The notes: generated by a model not told the origin, from the letters alone. Counted from the stretch's first letter, positions 23,876 through 32,317 are shown. The stretch: 64,000 bases of DNA from Brevundimonas halotolerans (GCF_003730275.1 NZ_QTTA01000017.1:124001-188000), one strand, 5' to 3'. Numbers and translations: made by a program.

Positions 23876-25033
23876 TCAGTCTTCCTCGGCAGAGTATTCG
23901 GGATCATCGGCATAGATCGCTACCCACGCCGGTTCCGTCGATGAAGCGGCGCCCCGATACATGCCCGAGGTGTTCATCTCGAACCAGGCTTCGCCCGAGC
24001 GGGTCATCACGATGACGCCGCCCTCGCCGCCGAGTTCACCGACTTCCCGAATCTCGGCGCTCGCCGCGATATAGACGGGGCGTCGCATGTGGGCCGAGCA
24101 GATCATTTCCGGAGGGCATGAGTCCAGGATGGCTGTGACCCGGTTTTCCTCGACTTCAGGGTAGGTGGTCTCCCACGCGTACCGCGCGCAGATGTCCCGG
24201 GCGACCGTGGCCCGGATGAAATATTCGCCCGAGCCGGTGGCCGAGACGGCGCAGCCCTCGACGTTCGAGGCATAGGTGCCCGCGCCGATCACCGGCACAT
24301 CGCCGACCCGGCCCCAGCGTTTGCCGGACATGCCGCCGGTCGAGGTGCCTGCCGCCAGCCGCCCCTCACGGTCCAGGGCGACCACGCCGACTGTGCCGAA
24401 TTTGCGCTCATCCAGCGGCGGGGTGACCGCGGCCATGGCGCCTTCAGCCGGCGCGCCTTCGGGGCGGACGGGCACAGGCAGGCCCTCGCGCTCCAGCTGC
24501 CGCACCAGCCCGCGCCAGCGCCGCTCGGTGAAGAAGAAGGCCGGGTCGACCTCCTCCAGTCCCTGCGACCGGGCAAAGGTCTCGGCCCCCTGACCGATCA
24601 AGAAGACATGCGGCGAGTCCTCCATCACTGCACGGGCGGCGCTGATCGGGTGGCGGGTGCGGGTCAGGCCGGCGACCGCCCCGGCGTCCAGGGTCGTGCC
24701 ATCCATGATGGCGGCGTCGTGCTCGATCCGGCCGTCGGCGGTGAAGACCGCCCCGCGCCCGGCATTGAACAGGGGATCATCCTCGAGCACCTGAATGACG
24801 GCCTCGACCGCATCCAGCGCCGAGCCGCCATTGTCCAGCACCCCGGCCCCGACCTGAAGCGCGCTGTCCAGGGCGGCGCGATAGGCGGCGTCCTGTTCGG
24901 GGGTCAGACTGCCGCGCTCGATCACCCCGGCCCCGCCGTGGATGGCCAGCGACCACCCGCCGTCCTGGGCAAGGACCGGCGAGGCCAGTGTTACAGTCAG
25001 AGCGCTCGCAAGCGCCGCAAGCCAGGTCTTCAT
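23876..25033 (-). CDS. isoaspartyl peptidase / L-asparaginase (Ntn hydrolase), exported
   Basis: 385 residues with signal peptide MKTWLAALASALTVTLASP (cut near AQD). It is a plant-type asparaginase that self-cleaves before a Thr. The nucleophile is Thr in KFGTVGVVALD, and conserved segments are WSLAIHGGAGVIERGSL, DPLFNAGRGAVFTADG, GRLAAGTSTGGM and RVGDVPVIGAGTYA. It hydrolyses beta-aspartyl dipeptides and asparagine, here in the periplasm. ATG 25031-25033 begins the signal peptide. A small membrane ORF sits upstream and the ICMT-like gene downstream on the same strand. Confidence 0.92.
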   Translation of the reverse strand: MKTWLAALASALTVTLASPVLAQDGGWSLAIHGGAGVIERGSLTPEQDAAYRAALDSALQVGAGVLDNGGSALDAVEAVIQVLEDDPLFNAGRGAVFTADGRIEHDAAIMDGTTLDAGAVAGLTRTRHPISAARAVMEDSPHVFLIGQGAETFARSQGLEEVDPAFFFTERRWRGLVRQLEREGLPVPVRPEGAPAEGAMAAVTPPLDERKFGTVGVVALDREGRLAAGTSTGGMSGKRWGRVGDVPVIGAGTYASNVEGCAVSATGSGEYFIRATVARDICARYAWETTYPEVEENRVTAILDSCPPEMICSAHMRRPVYIAASAEIREVGELGGEGGVIVMTRSGEAWFEMNTSGMYRGAASSTEPAWVAIYADDPEYSAEED

Positions 25034-25056
25034 TGGTCCGCCTCCCCGATTGGGCG

Positions 25057-25230
25057 TCATCGCTCGTGATGCGCCCGTTTCCACAACTGATAGCCGATCA
25101 CCGGCACCAGCCCCATCAGGGTGGCGGCGATCACCAAGGGCCAGAAACCGAGGTGCGGCGCGGCCAGCCCCGCCGTCACCCCCGCTGCGACCGGTCCCGT
25201 AAATGGGATCCAGGCCGGAGGCTTAGGCAT
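25057..25230 (-). CDS. 57-residue membrane protein overlapping hppD
   Basis: Reading the minus strand, ATG 25228-25230 opens a 57-residue frame ending with TGA at 25057-25059. It overlaps the last eight bases of hppD in a different frame. The protein is MPKPPAWIPFTGPVAAGVTA, then GLAAPHLGFWPLVIAATLMG, then LVPVIGYQLWKRAHHER: one or two hydrophobic segments with a basic C-terminus. The clean overlap and good membrane pattern support a real gene, though no family is recognised. It could be a small partner of the enzymes either side. Confidence 0.6.
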   Translation of the reverse strand: MPKPPAWIPFTGPVAAGVTAGLAAPHLGFWPLVIAATLMGLVPVIGYQLWKRAHHER

Positions 25231-26326
25231 CCACCTTGATCACGCCGCGCCGGATCTGGTCCAGCTCGATGGAGTCGAACAGGGCCTGGAAATTGCCTTC
25301 GCCAAAGGCCTGATTGCCCTTGCGCTGGATGATCTCGAAGAAGATCGGGCCGAAGGTGTCCTGGGTGAAGATCTGCAGCAGGATGCCGTCCTCGTCCGAG
25401 CCGTCGATCAGGATGCGGTTCTCGCGCATGCGCGCCACGTCCTCGCCGTGCCCGGGCAGGCGCTTGTCGATCAGGTCGAAATAGGTCTCGATGGTGTCCT
25501 GGAAGGGGATGCCGCGCCGCTTCATCTCCTCGACGGTCTCGAAGATGTTGTCGGTGTGCAGGGCGATGTGCTGGATGCCCTCGCCGTTGTAGCGCTTCAG
25601 GAACTCCTCGATCTGGGAGTTGTCGTCCTGGCTCTCGTTCAGCGGGATGCGGATGGCGCGGTCCGGCGCGATCATGGCCTGGGACAGCAGGCCGGTCGCC
25701 TTGCCCTTGATGTTGAAATATTTCTGCTCCTCGAAGGCGAAGACGTCGCCGTAGAAGCCCGACCAGGTGCGCATCTGGCCGCGACGCACATTGTGGGTCA
25801 GGTGGTCGAGGCAATACAGGCCGACGCTGTTCTTGCGCTCGGCCTCTTCCCAGCCCTCGATCTCGTCCCAGCCGTCATAGAGCGAGCCGGCCTCGCCGTA
25901 TTTGTCGACGATATAGAGCAGCGAGCCGCCAATGCCCTGGAGCACGTAGGAATAGCCGCCGCCCAGGGCGCCGCCGTCGTGACCTTCGGCCGGCTTGGCG
26001 CCGCGCGACACCGCGCCCTCGAAGGCGGCCTTGGCGTCATTGACCCGGAAGGCCATGCCATTGGCCGAGGGGCCGTGGTCGGTCGCGAACTCGGCGGCCT
26101 GACCCTTGGGCGTGCGGTTGACCAGCATGGTGATGTCGCCCTGCTTCATCCGGACCACGCCATTGGCCGGATTCACATGGGTCTGGGTGAAGCCCATCAG
26201 CTCCAGCCGCGCGATCATGGCCTTGGGCTCGGGACCGGTGAACTCGACAAACTCAAAGCCGTCGACGCCGAGCGGGTTTGCGGCATTGATCTGCTGGGCG
26301 GTGGGGGTTTGGGTCGCGTCGTCCAT
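25223..26326 (-). CDS. hppD: 4-hydroxyphenylpyruvate dioxygenase
   Basis: Fe(II) enzyme that turns 4-hydroxyphenylpyruvate into homogentisate in tyrosine breakdown. 367 residues match the family. The iron ligands are seen as His in CLDHLTHNVRRGQ, His in GEGIQHIALHTDN and Glu in FGPIFFEIIQRKGN, in the C-terminal extradiol-like domain. FDLIDKRLPGHGEDV is another family segment. ATG 26324-26326 (MDDATQ) is chosen; an upstream extension has no conservation. Its stop region overlaps a 57-residue ORF. A FAH-family gene 3 kb downstream on the same strand fits the same pathway. Confidence 0.96.
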   Translation of the reverse strand: MDDATQTPTAQQINAANPLGVDGFEFVEFTGPEPKAMIARLELMGFTQTHVNPANGVVRMKQGDITMLVNRTPKGQAAEFATDHGPSANGMAFRVNDAKAAFEGAVSRGAKPAEGHDGGALGGGYSYVLQGIGGSLLYIVDKYGEAGSLYDGWDEIEGWEEAERKNSVGLYCLDHLTHNVRRGQMRTWSGFYGDVFAFEEQKYFNIKGKATGLLSQAMIAPDRAIRIPLNESQDDNSQIEEFLKRYNGEGIQHIALHTDNIFETVEEMKRRGIPFQDTIETYFDLIDKRLPGHGEDVARMRENRILIDGSDEDGILLQIFTQDTFGPIFFEIIQRKGNQAFGEGNFQALFDSIELDQIRRGVIKVDA

Positions 26327-26447
26327 GGTCGCGTCTCCTGATCCTGAAGGGTTCACGGCGGCACGCACGACCGCCTTTGAGGCCGGAACCTAGTCATCCG
26401 GACCGCTCAAGCCAAGCGAGGTGGCTTCACCTTCTGGCGAGCCGGCC

Positions 26448-27113
26448 TCAGCCCAGCCCCGGAACATGGTCCGTGACCAGCCGCATCGCCCAGTCCGCGC
26501 CCAGCAGGAAGGCGACGGCGAGCGTCGTCAGCAGGCCGATCCAGGCGGTGGCCACGATCGCTCCCCCGATGACGAACAGGCCGTCGCGCTGGATCAGGCC
26601 CACGGCCAGAAGCGACAGCGCCACCGACGGGATGGTGTTGGTCATGGGCAGGACGATGGTCAGGGTCGCGAGAATCATGAACAGGGCCGCCAGCTTTTCG
26701 CCCGCACCCGAGGCAAAGGCCGACAGCCGCGGCCGCGAGAAGCGGTCGATCCAGCCCAGCCGCTGCTCAGCGAAATCGGCCATGGCCTTCAGCCAGCCGG
26801 CCTTGGCACGCAGTCCGAGGACCCAGCGGGGCAACCAGGGTTCCTCGCGCCCGACCAGCAGCTGCGCCGCGAGGATCACGATCACGATGCCGACCACCTG
26901 CGGGACACCGTACAGGCCCGGCACCAGACAGGGGATGGCCAGGATGAGGATCAGCAGGCCGTAGGCCCGCTCGTCCAGCCGGTCGCGGATCTGGTGCAGG
27001 GTCAGACCGTTTTCGGCCCCGTCATCGGCCAGCCGCCGTAGCAGGCGCGCCAGATTCTGGCGGACGTCGTCCTGTTCGGAGGACGGCGGGAGGGGCGCGG
27101 GTTCGGTCGTCAT
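26448..27113 (-). CDS. ExoD-family exopolysaccharide synthesis membrane protein
   Basis: 221 residues; the ExoD family (PF06055) first described in Sinorhizobium exopolysaccharide and alkali tolerance mutants. Features are the N-terminal LTLHQIRDRLDERAYGLLILILAIPCLVPG, the segment VPQVVGIVIVILAAQLLVGREEPWLP with a conserved Pro-rich turn, and a C-terminal membrane region (IVLPMTNTIPSVALSLLAVGLIQRDG). It has four to five predicted membrane passes and is thought to act in the inner membrane. It is divergent from the dsbB/coq7 pair across about 90 bp. Confidence 0.88.
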   Translation of the reverse strand: MTTEPAPLPPSSEQDDVRQNLARLLRRLADDGAENGLTLHQIRDRLDERAYGLLILILAIPCLVPGLYGVPQVVGIVIVILAAQLLVGREEPWLPRWVLGLRAKAGWLKAMADFAEQRLGWIDRFSRPRLSAFASGAGEKLAALFMILATLTIVLPMTNTIPSVALSLLAVGLIQRDGLFVIGGAIVATAWIGLLTTLAVAFLLGADWAMRLVTDHVPGLG

Positions 27114-27201
27114 GACGCTCGTCTAGCATCCCGGTGTGTCAGGTCCAGCCGCCGACGATGATGGATCGACGTTCCCGCAGGACCGCGCTAAGCATCGCAG
27201 C

Positions 27202-27738
27202 ATGATGTCGGCCTATCGTGTCCTGACCCGCTGGTGGACGGTGTTCGCCCTTGCGGCGTCCCTGAGCCTCCTCGCTGCCGCCCACGCCTTTGAGCGGTTC
27301 GGCGGACTGGCCCCGTGCAACCTGTGTCTCAAGCAGCGCGAGGTCTATTGGGTCGCGGTCGCCATCGCCCTGACCGCCAGCCTGTGGGCCCTCGTCAGCC
27401 GGGCCAGCCGGGGCACGCCGCGGGTCGCCGCCTTCCTGCTGTTCATCGTCTTTCTGACCGGAGCGATCACCGCCGGGTTCCATGCCGGGGGTGAGGCTGG
27501 CTGGTGGGAACTGCCCGCCGTGTGCTCGGGCGGGGCGGGCGAGATCAATCTGGAGCGGCTGGCGGCGCTTGCCATGGGCACCGCCGAGGTCGAGCCCATC
27601 GTGGCGTGCGACGCCGTGACATGGCGCTTCCTGGGCCTGTCCATGGCAGCGTGGAATACCCTGATTGCTGCGGCCCTCGCGATCTTCAGCCTGCTGGCCG
27701 CGAAACGTCCCAAGGATGCCCGTGCCCCCAGAGGTTGA
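27202..27738 (+). CDS. dsbB: disulfide bond formation protein B
   Basis: Inner-membrane quinone reductase that reoxidises DsbA. 178 residues with four membrane segments. The first cysteine pair is LAPCNLCLKQREVYW (CxxC with the adjacent Arg that contacts quinone). The second periplasmic loop has Cys in PAVCSGG and in IVACDAVTWRFLG, as in DsbB. ATG 27202 (MMSAYRVL) is chosen; an in-frame GTG at 27136 would add a 22-residue polar tail. coq7 overlaps its 3' end by 23 bp. No dsbA gene is in the window. Confidence 0.92.
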   Translation: MMSAYRVLTRWWTVFALAASLSLLAAAHAFERFGGLAPCNLCLKQREVYWVAVAIALTASLWALVSRASRGTPRVAAFLLFIVFLTGAITAGFHAGGEAGWWELPAVCSGGAGEINLERLAALAMGTAEVEPIVACDAVTWRFLGLSMAAWNTLIAAALAIFSLLAAKRPKDARAPRG

Positions 27739-28348
27739 TCCCTCCACCGACCCGCTGAACGACCCGGAGATCACGGGCCGCAAGGGCTCGCGCGCCATCC
27801 CCCTGCCCCGGCCCGGCGCGGGCATGAGCCGGGCGCGGAGGGCCGAGATCCTGCGGGTCGACCATGCGGGCGAGTATGCCGCCGTTCAGATCTACCGCGC
27901 CCAGCGCGCCGTCTTTGAGGGGCGGAAGGGCAAGGATGCCATCGCCGACGACCTGACCGGGATGGAGGGGCACGAGCAGGTGCACCTGTCGCGGTTCGAG
28001 ACCCTGCTGAACCAGAACCGGGTCGCCCCGACCGCCGCCCTGCCCCTGTGGCATCTGGCCGCCCAGGCCTTGGGAGCCGGCACGGCCCTGCTGGGCGAGA
28101 AGGCGGCCCACGCATGCACCGAGGCGGTCGAATCGGTGATCGAGCAGCACTATGCCGACCAGATCGCAGAACTGGCCGACCGTGACCCCGAGCTGGCCCG
28201 CGAGCTGGCCCAGTTCCGGGCCGAGGAAATGGCCCACCACGACCACGCCGTCGAACACGGCAGCCGCGAGGCGCCCGCCTATCGCCTGCTGTCCTCGGTG
28301 ATCAAGACCGGCTGCCGCGCCGCCATCAAGGTCAGCGAGCGGGTCTAG
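27716..28348 (+). CDS. coq7: demethoxyubiquinone hydroxylase Coq7
   Basis: Di-iron monooxygenase of ubiquinone synthesis. 210 residues. Two ferritin-like halves carry the ligands: [17 protein letters not shown] and [15 protein letters not shown] in the first, [16 protein letters not shown] and [13 protein letters not shown] in the second. A longer in-frame start further upstream within dsbB is unlikely; ATG 27716 has AAGG just before it. It overlaps dsbB by 23 bp and shares its strand, a sensible pairing because DsbB passes electrons to quinone. Its stop and the opposing cobT stop both sit in a single CTAG. Confidence 0.93.
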   Translation: MPVPPEVDPSTDPLNDPEITGRKGSRAIPLPRPGAGMSRARRAEILRVDHAGEYAAVQIYRAQRAVFEGRKGKDAIADDLTGMEGHEQVHLSRFETLLNQNRVAPTAALPLWHLAAQALGAGTALLGEKAAHACTEAVESVIEQHYADQIAELADRDPELARELAQFRAEEMAHHDHAVEHGSREAPAYRLLSSVIKTGCRAAIKVSERV

Positions 28349-30225
28349 GCGGCCCGCCTGAGTCGGCGGCCGGTGCGTTCCGTCTTTGGCTTGGCGTCGA
28401 ACAGTTCGGCCAGCTTCTCGATCATGGCGCCGGCCAGCTGGTCGACGTCAGTGATCATCAGGGCGCGGCGGTAAAAGCGGGTCACGTCGTGGCCGATGCC
28501 GATGGCCAGCAGTTCGACGTCGGACCTGTCCTCGATCTGGCCGATCACCTGCCGGAGGTGGCGTTCCAGATAGTGGACCGGATTGGCGGTCTGGGTCGTG
28601 TCATCGACGGGCGCGCCGTCCGAGATCACCATCAGGATGCGCCGGGCCTCGGTGCGGGCCAGCATGCGCTCGTGCGCCCACGCCAGCGCCTCGCCGTCGA
28701 TGTTCTCCTTGAGCAGACCCTCGCGCATCATCAGGCCGAGGTTGCGCTTGGACCGGCGCCAGGGGGCGTCGGCGGTCTTGTAGATGATGTGGCGCAGCTC
28801 GTTCAGGCGGCCGGGGTTGGCGGGACGACCGGCAGTGATCCAGGCCTCGCGTGGCTGGCCGCCCTTCCACGCCCGGGTGGTGAAGCCGAGGATCTCGACC
28901 TTGACGCCGCAGCGCTCCAGCGTGCGGGCGAGGATGTCGGCACAGACGGCGGCCACCATGATCGGCCGTCCGCGCATTGAGCCCGAGTTGTCGAGCAGCA
29001 GGGTGACGACCGTATCGCGAAACGGGCTCTCGCTCTCGGCCTTGAACGACAGGGGCGCGGTCGGGTCGGTGATGACGCGCGTCAGGCGGGCCGTATCCAG
29101 CACGCCCTCCTCCAGATCGAACATCCAGCTGCGGTTCTGCTGCGCCAGAAGGCGGCGTTGCAGCTTGTTGGCTAGGCGGGCGACCACGCTGGACAGCTGG
29201 GTCAGCTGCTGGTCCAGCAGGGCGCGCAGGCGGTCCAGCTCGACCGGGTCGCACAGCTCCTCGGCGGCGATGACCTCGTCAAAGGCGGTGGTGAAGGCGC
29301 GATAGACGGAGGGGTCATTGCCGCCTTCGCCCTCGGTGCGGCCGGGGCGCATGCCCTCTTCGGTGTCGGAGGCCTGATCCGACTCTTGCCCGTCGGCCTC
29401 GGCCGGAGCGCCGTCCGGACGGCTGTCGCGCTCGCCTTCCGAGCCGGAGTCCTCGCTGCGGCCCTCGGGTGAATTGTCCTCGCTGTCGCCGGGGTCGGGG
29501 TCTTCGCTGTCGTCCTCGGTCTCGGAAGGGGCGTCGTCCGCCGCCTCGTCCTCGCCCTCGGTGTCGTCGGCCTCGTCGGCCTCGTCGGCCTGGCCATTGC
29601 CGGGATCGAGGTCGAGGGCCTTCAGCACGGCCTGCATCTCGCGGCCATAGGCCTGTTGGTCGTCCAGCGCCGCGACCAGCCGGTCGAGCGCCGGACCGGC
29701 CCGCTCGACCAGGTCGTCACGCACCAGATCGAGGGTGGCGGCGGCGGCTTTGGGCAAGGGGCGCTCGCCCAGTCGTTCGGCCAGCAGCAGGCCCACGGCC
29801 TGATCCAGCGGCACCAGATCCGCCTCAGTCACGCGGGTAAGGCCGCTGCGCTCCATGCGGGTGACGAGGGCGGCCTCCAGATTGGCGCGAACCCCGGCCA
29901 TGGCGCGGCCGCCCACGGCCTCGACCCGGGCTTGCTCGGCGGCCTCGAACACCTCGGCGGCGCGGCTGTCCAGCGGGGTCAGGGTCCGGTGCAGGCTGTC
30001 GTCATGATTGGCCAGCCGCAGGGCCAGGCGGTCGGCCTGTCCCCGCAGGGAGGCGCTTTCCGGGCCGGAAGGGTCGCGCGGCGGGTGCGGCAGGGTTAGC
30101 ACGCCATTCGACATGCGCGGCCCATCCGAGGCGAACACGACCTCGAGCTCGTCCTGCTCCGCGAGGGCCCGCGCGGCATGGGCGAGGGCGCGCTTGAAGG
30201 TCTCTGTCGGTGTGTCCGGCGGCAT
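28345..30225 (-). CDS. cobT: aerobic cobaltochelatase subunit CobT
   Basis: AAA-associated subunit of CobNST, which inserts cobalt into hydrogenobyrinate diamide in aerobic B12 synthesis. 626 residues. An N-terminal helical part (residues 1-200) is followed by a long acidic low-complexity region (residues 210-310, mainly Asp, Glu, Ser, Pro), and then a von Willebrand A domain with the metal site [13 protein letters not shown] and later [12 protein letters not shown]. This order is typical. ATG 30223-30225 gives full length. cobS and cobN are not adjacent. It ends tail to tail with coq7. Confidence 0.94.
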   Translation of the reverse strand: MPPDTPTETFKRALAHAARALAEQDELEVVFASDGPRMSNGVLTLPHPPRDPSGPESASLRGQADRLALRLANHDDSLHRTLTPLDSRAAEVFEAAEQARVEAVGGRAMAGVRANLEAALVTRMERSGLTRVTEADLVPLDQAVGLLLAERLGERPLPKAAAATLDLVRDDLVERAGPALDRLVAALDDQQAYGREMQAVLKALDLDPGNGQADEADEADDTEGEDEAADDAPSETEDDSEDPDPGDSEDNSPEGRSEDSGSEGERDSRPDGAPAEADGQESDQASDTEEGMRPGRTEGEGGNDPSVYRAFTTAFDEVIAAEELCDPVELDRLRALLDQQLTQLSSVVARLANKLQRRLLAQQNRSWMFDLEEGVLDTARLTRVITDPTAPLSFKAESESPFRDTVVTLLLDNSGSMRGRPIMVAAVCADILARTLERCGVKVEILGFTTRAWKGGQPREAWITAGRPANPGRLNELRHIIYKTADAPWRRSKRNLGLMMREGLLKENIDGEALAWAHERMLARTEARRILMVISDGAPVDDTTQTANPVHYLERHLRQVIGQIEDRSDVELLAIGIGHDVTRFYRRALMITDVDQLAGAMIEKLAELFDAKPKTERTGRRLRRAA

Positions 30226-30295
30226 GGTCCTGACCTAGCCCCGGCGGGGCCTCGGGGAAAGGGGCGCGTCCGGGAATTGAGACGGTGAGAAAACA

Positions 30296-30322
30296 CCGTC
30301 TGAATAGTCTGAATGGTCTGAA
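30296..30322 (+). repeat. three degenerate copies of the 9-bp unit CCGTCTGAA
   Basis: Copies are CCGTCTGAA, TAGTCTGAA and TGGTCTGAA in direct tandem. The same unit recurs, perfectly repeated, about 190 bp further on, with a palindromic repeat in between. Confidence 0.85.
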
Positions 30323-30348
30323 ATGGGGTTCCGCTGGTGGGAGCTCGC

Positions 30349-30395
30349 CCCTTCTCCCGATGGGAGAAGGTGGCGCGTGAGCGCCGGATGAAGGT
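30349..30395. repeat. further copy of the CCTTCTCCC-type palindrome
   Basis: CCCTTCTCCCGATGGGAGAAGG followed by TGGCGCGTGAGCGCCGGATGAAGG. It shares arms and the GTGAGCG centre with the units at 4521-4573 and 4635-4688, so the family is dispersed across the chromosome. Confidence 0.8.
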
Positions 30396-30510
30396 CGACG
30401 GTGTGCGTCGGCGAATGCCGTGGCTGGGACGGTGCGACGGATCACGCCGAAGGATACGTTGAGCCCCTTACCCCCTGCCCCCTCTGCCACGGGAGAGGGG
30501 AAGAAAAATA

Positions 30511-30546
30511 CCGTCTGAACCGTCTGAACCGTCTGAACCGTCTGAA
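30511..30546 (+). repeat. four perfect tandem copies of CCGTCTGAA
   Basis: The unit repeats at 30511, 30520, 30529 and 30538 with no mismatch. Because the period is nine, a frame through it would read a three-residue repeat, but there is no start codon or gene here. Repeat number may vary between strains. Confidence 0.9.
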
Positions 30547-30686
30547 TTCGCACCTCCGCTGTCCGTGGGAATGGCAACCGGACAGTATGCGTCAGGCGCC
30601 GGGCCGGTCGGGCAGAACGCTGTGGGAACGGGTTCTGGTGCTGAAAAGTCGAGGAATTCAGGCGTTAGCCATCATAGTCGAGGCCC

Positions 30687-31238
30687 TCAGCCCTTCTTGT
30701 CGGCTTTCAGCTTGTCCTGGTGGGCGCGGATGCCCTGGGCGATCAATTCGGCGGCCTCGCCGGCGTCGCCCCAGCGCTTGACGGCGGTTTCCTTGTTCTT
30801 CTCCAGGTCCTTGTAGCGGGTGAAGAAGTGCTGGATCTGGTCGATCATGATGGCCGGCAGCTGACGATAGCTGGCGACGTCGGTGTAATAGGGGTGGAGC
30901 GCGTCAACGGGCACGGCGAGGATTTTTTCGTCCATGCCCTTTTCGTCTTCCATGATCAGCACGCCGATCGGGCGCGAGCGGATGACGCAGCCGGGCACCA
31001 CCGGCGTCGGGTTCAGCACCAGCACATCGCAGGGGTCGCCATCGGCCGACAGGGTGTGGGGCACAAAGCCGTAATTGGCGGGATAATACATGGCCGTATG
31101 CAGGAAGCGGTCGACGAACAGGGCGCCCGACGCCTTGTCCATCTCATATTTCACCGGCAGGCCCCCTTGCGGGATTTCGATGATGACGTTCAGGTCCCAG
31201 GGAGGATTGGGGCCGACGGGGATGGCATCAATGTTCAT
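30687..31238 (-). CDS. ppa: inorganic pyrophosphatase (family I)
   Basis: Hydrolyses PPi to phosphate with Mg2+, pulling biosynthetic reactions forward. 183 residues match the hexameric bacterial form. The active-site signature is DGDPCDVLVL, with supporting Lys and Asp residues in IEIPQGGLPVKYEMDKASG, MYYPANYGFVPHTL, and MEDEKGMDEKILAVPV. The start is ATG 31236-31238 (MNIDAIPVG); the preceding codons are not conserved in type. It is monocistronic and divergent from the DUF599 gene. Confidence 0.95.
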   Translation of the reverse strand: MNIDAIPVGPNPPWDLNVIIEIPQGGLPVKYEMDKASGALFVDRFLHTAMYYPANYGFVPHTLSADGDPCDVLVLNPTPVVPGCVIRSRPIGVLIMEDEKGMDEKILAVPVDALHPYYTDVASYRQLPAIMIDQIQHFFTRYKDLEKNKETAVKRWGDAGEAAELIAQGIRAHQDKLKADKKG

Positions 31239-31366
31239 GACGGGTCTATTGTGCACTTGCGAAACGGGGAGGCGCGCGTGATAGGCAAACCCGGCACCAG
31301 TAGCAAGCGTTCCGCGCAGGGCCCGACGGATGGGGCGGCAAGGGCATTCTCCATGAGGCGTCGCAC

Positions 31367-32077
31367 ATGAGCTCCCTCGACTGGGCCGCAGTGGCTCTCT
31401 TCATCCTGTGCTGGCTGGGCTATGAGCCGGTCCTGCGCGTGCTGTCGCGACGGTTCGGCACCCTGAATCAGGACATGGAGCTGGTCCGGCAGGTGTGGAT
31501 GTCGGTGATGACCCGGCGCGAGATCCGGCTGGTCGACAGCCAACTGATGGGTCATTCGATCAATTCGGCGTCGTTCTTTGCCTCGACCAATCTGCTACTG
31601 ATCGCGGCGGTGGCGGGCATATTGTTCGGCGGAGAGGCAGCGCTGAGAGGCTTTGCCGCCGTGGGGGCGGAGGCCGTGCCCCTGCCGCTGCTGGAGGCCA
31701 AGCTGGCGCTGATTCTGGCGTGTCTGGTGCGGGGCCTGCTGGATTTCATCTGGTCGATTCGCCAGCTCAACTACACCCTTGCGGTGATCGGCTCGGTGCC
31801 CGAGCAGGACGAGGCGCTGGATCGGGCCGCGCTGGGCCGGGCGGCCGGCGATCTGATCAATCCGGCGCTGGCGTCATTCAGTCAGGGGGTGCGAGCCTAT
31901 TATTTCGCCCTCGCGGCGGCCGCCTGGCTGATGGGGCCGCTGTGGCTGGGCGCGGGGGTGATCGCGGCCTTCGCCCTGCTGATCTGGCGGCAGGAGGGGT
32001 CGCCCGCAGCCCGGGCCATCCGCAAGGTGCGGGCAGTTCTGGAATCGGAGTCGGGCAAGGGCCCGCCTGCGCCCTGA
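31367..32077 (+). CDS. DUF599 membrane protein
   Basis: 236 residues with five or so hydrophobic segments. It has the DUF599 pattern: a first segment followed by a short conserved R-rich stretch (WMSVMTRREIRLVDSQLMGHSINSASFFASTNLL), a centre with LVRGLLDFIWSIRQLNYTLAVIG, and a third region with INPALASFSQGVRAYYFALAAAAWLMG. Polar and charged residues within membrane parts are typical of the family. Its function is unknown in general. ATG 31367 is supported by position. It stands alone ahead of a small-RNA candidate. Confidence 0.87.
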   Translation: MSSLDWAAVALFILCWLGYEPVLRVLSRRFGTLNQDMELVRQVWMSVMTRREIRLVDSQLMGHSINSASFFASTNLLLIAAVAGILFGGEAALRGFAAVGAEAVPLPLLEAKLALILACLVRGLLDFIWSIRQLNYTLAVIGSVPEQDEALDRAALGRAAGDLINPALASFSQGVRAYYFALAAAAWLMGPLWLGAGVIAAFALLIWRQEGSPAARAIRKVRAVLESESGKGPPAP

Positions 32078-32189
32078 TACTGAGCAGTTGCGGCCCTTAA
32101 TGGGATATTTTTTGACGTTGAAACGGTTACATCGGCCAAAAATACCGCTTGAGTGTTACAATGCGTGACGACGGGTGAAAAATACCTGC

Positions 32190-32218
32190 TTGACGATTTG
32201 TGCACTGCAACCTAACTT
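32190..32218 (+). promoter_or_regulatory. sigma-70-like promoter for the small RNA
   Basis: TTGACG at 32190-32195 and TAACTT at 32213-32218 are separated by 17 bp. This places a start site near 32225, exactly at the G that begins the first RNA hairpin. Confidence 0.6.
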
Positions 32219-32224
32219 GACCTT

Positions 32225-32307
32225 GACGCCTTCGGGCGTCTTGCCCTTCCTGGGCGTTTCCTCCCTATAGACTTTCATGCCGCGCCTCCGGGCGCGGCAT
32301 TTTTTCT
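32225..32307 (+). ncRNA. candidate alpha-r8 (MmgR/suhB-like) small RNA
   Basis: About 83 nt. The predicted transcript opens with a six-pair hairpin capped by TTCG (GACGCC-TTCG-GGCGTC, 32225-32240). A single-stranded stretch follows with GGGCGTTTCCTCCCTATAG (near 32253-32271), then a strong GC terminator. Hairpin, CU-rich CCTCCC linker and terminator match what I recall of the alphaproteobacterial alpha-r8 family (MmgR in Sinorhizobium, about 77 nt), which controls carbon storage. The CCTCCC motif can bind Shine-Dalgarno sequences of target mRNAs. Family membership is inferred by eye. Confidence 0.62.
32277..32306 (+). terminator. Rho-independent terminator of the small RNA
   Basis: ATGCCGCGCC at 32277-32286 pairs with GGCGCGGCAT at 32291-32300 over a four-base loop, followed by six T. 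It probably also ends the opposing N-formylglutamate amidohydrolase transcript, whose stop codon lies just beyond it. Confidence 0.9.
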
Positions 32308-32317
32308 GTCCGAGGGG

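Larger units (their letters stand above)
30226..30686. other. 460-bp intergenic gap filled with repeats
   Basis: No gene is supported here between cobT and the pyrophosphatase gene. The gap holds two clusters of a 9-bp unit (30296-30322 and 30511-30546), one CCTTCTCCC-type palindrome (30349-30395) and a related inverted repeat near 30463-30500 (CCCCTCTGCC/GGGAGAGGGG). The rest shows nothing recognisable. Confidence 0.75.

Noticed and set aside
30226..30686. CRISPR-like array from the repeated CCGTCTGAA units
   Set aside because: The unit is nine bases in direct tandem without spacers, and no cas genes are nearby.
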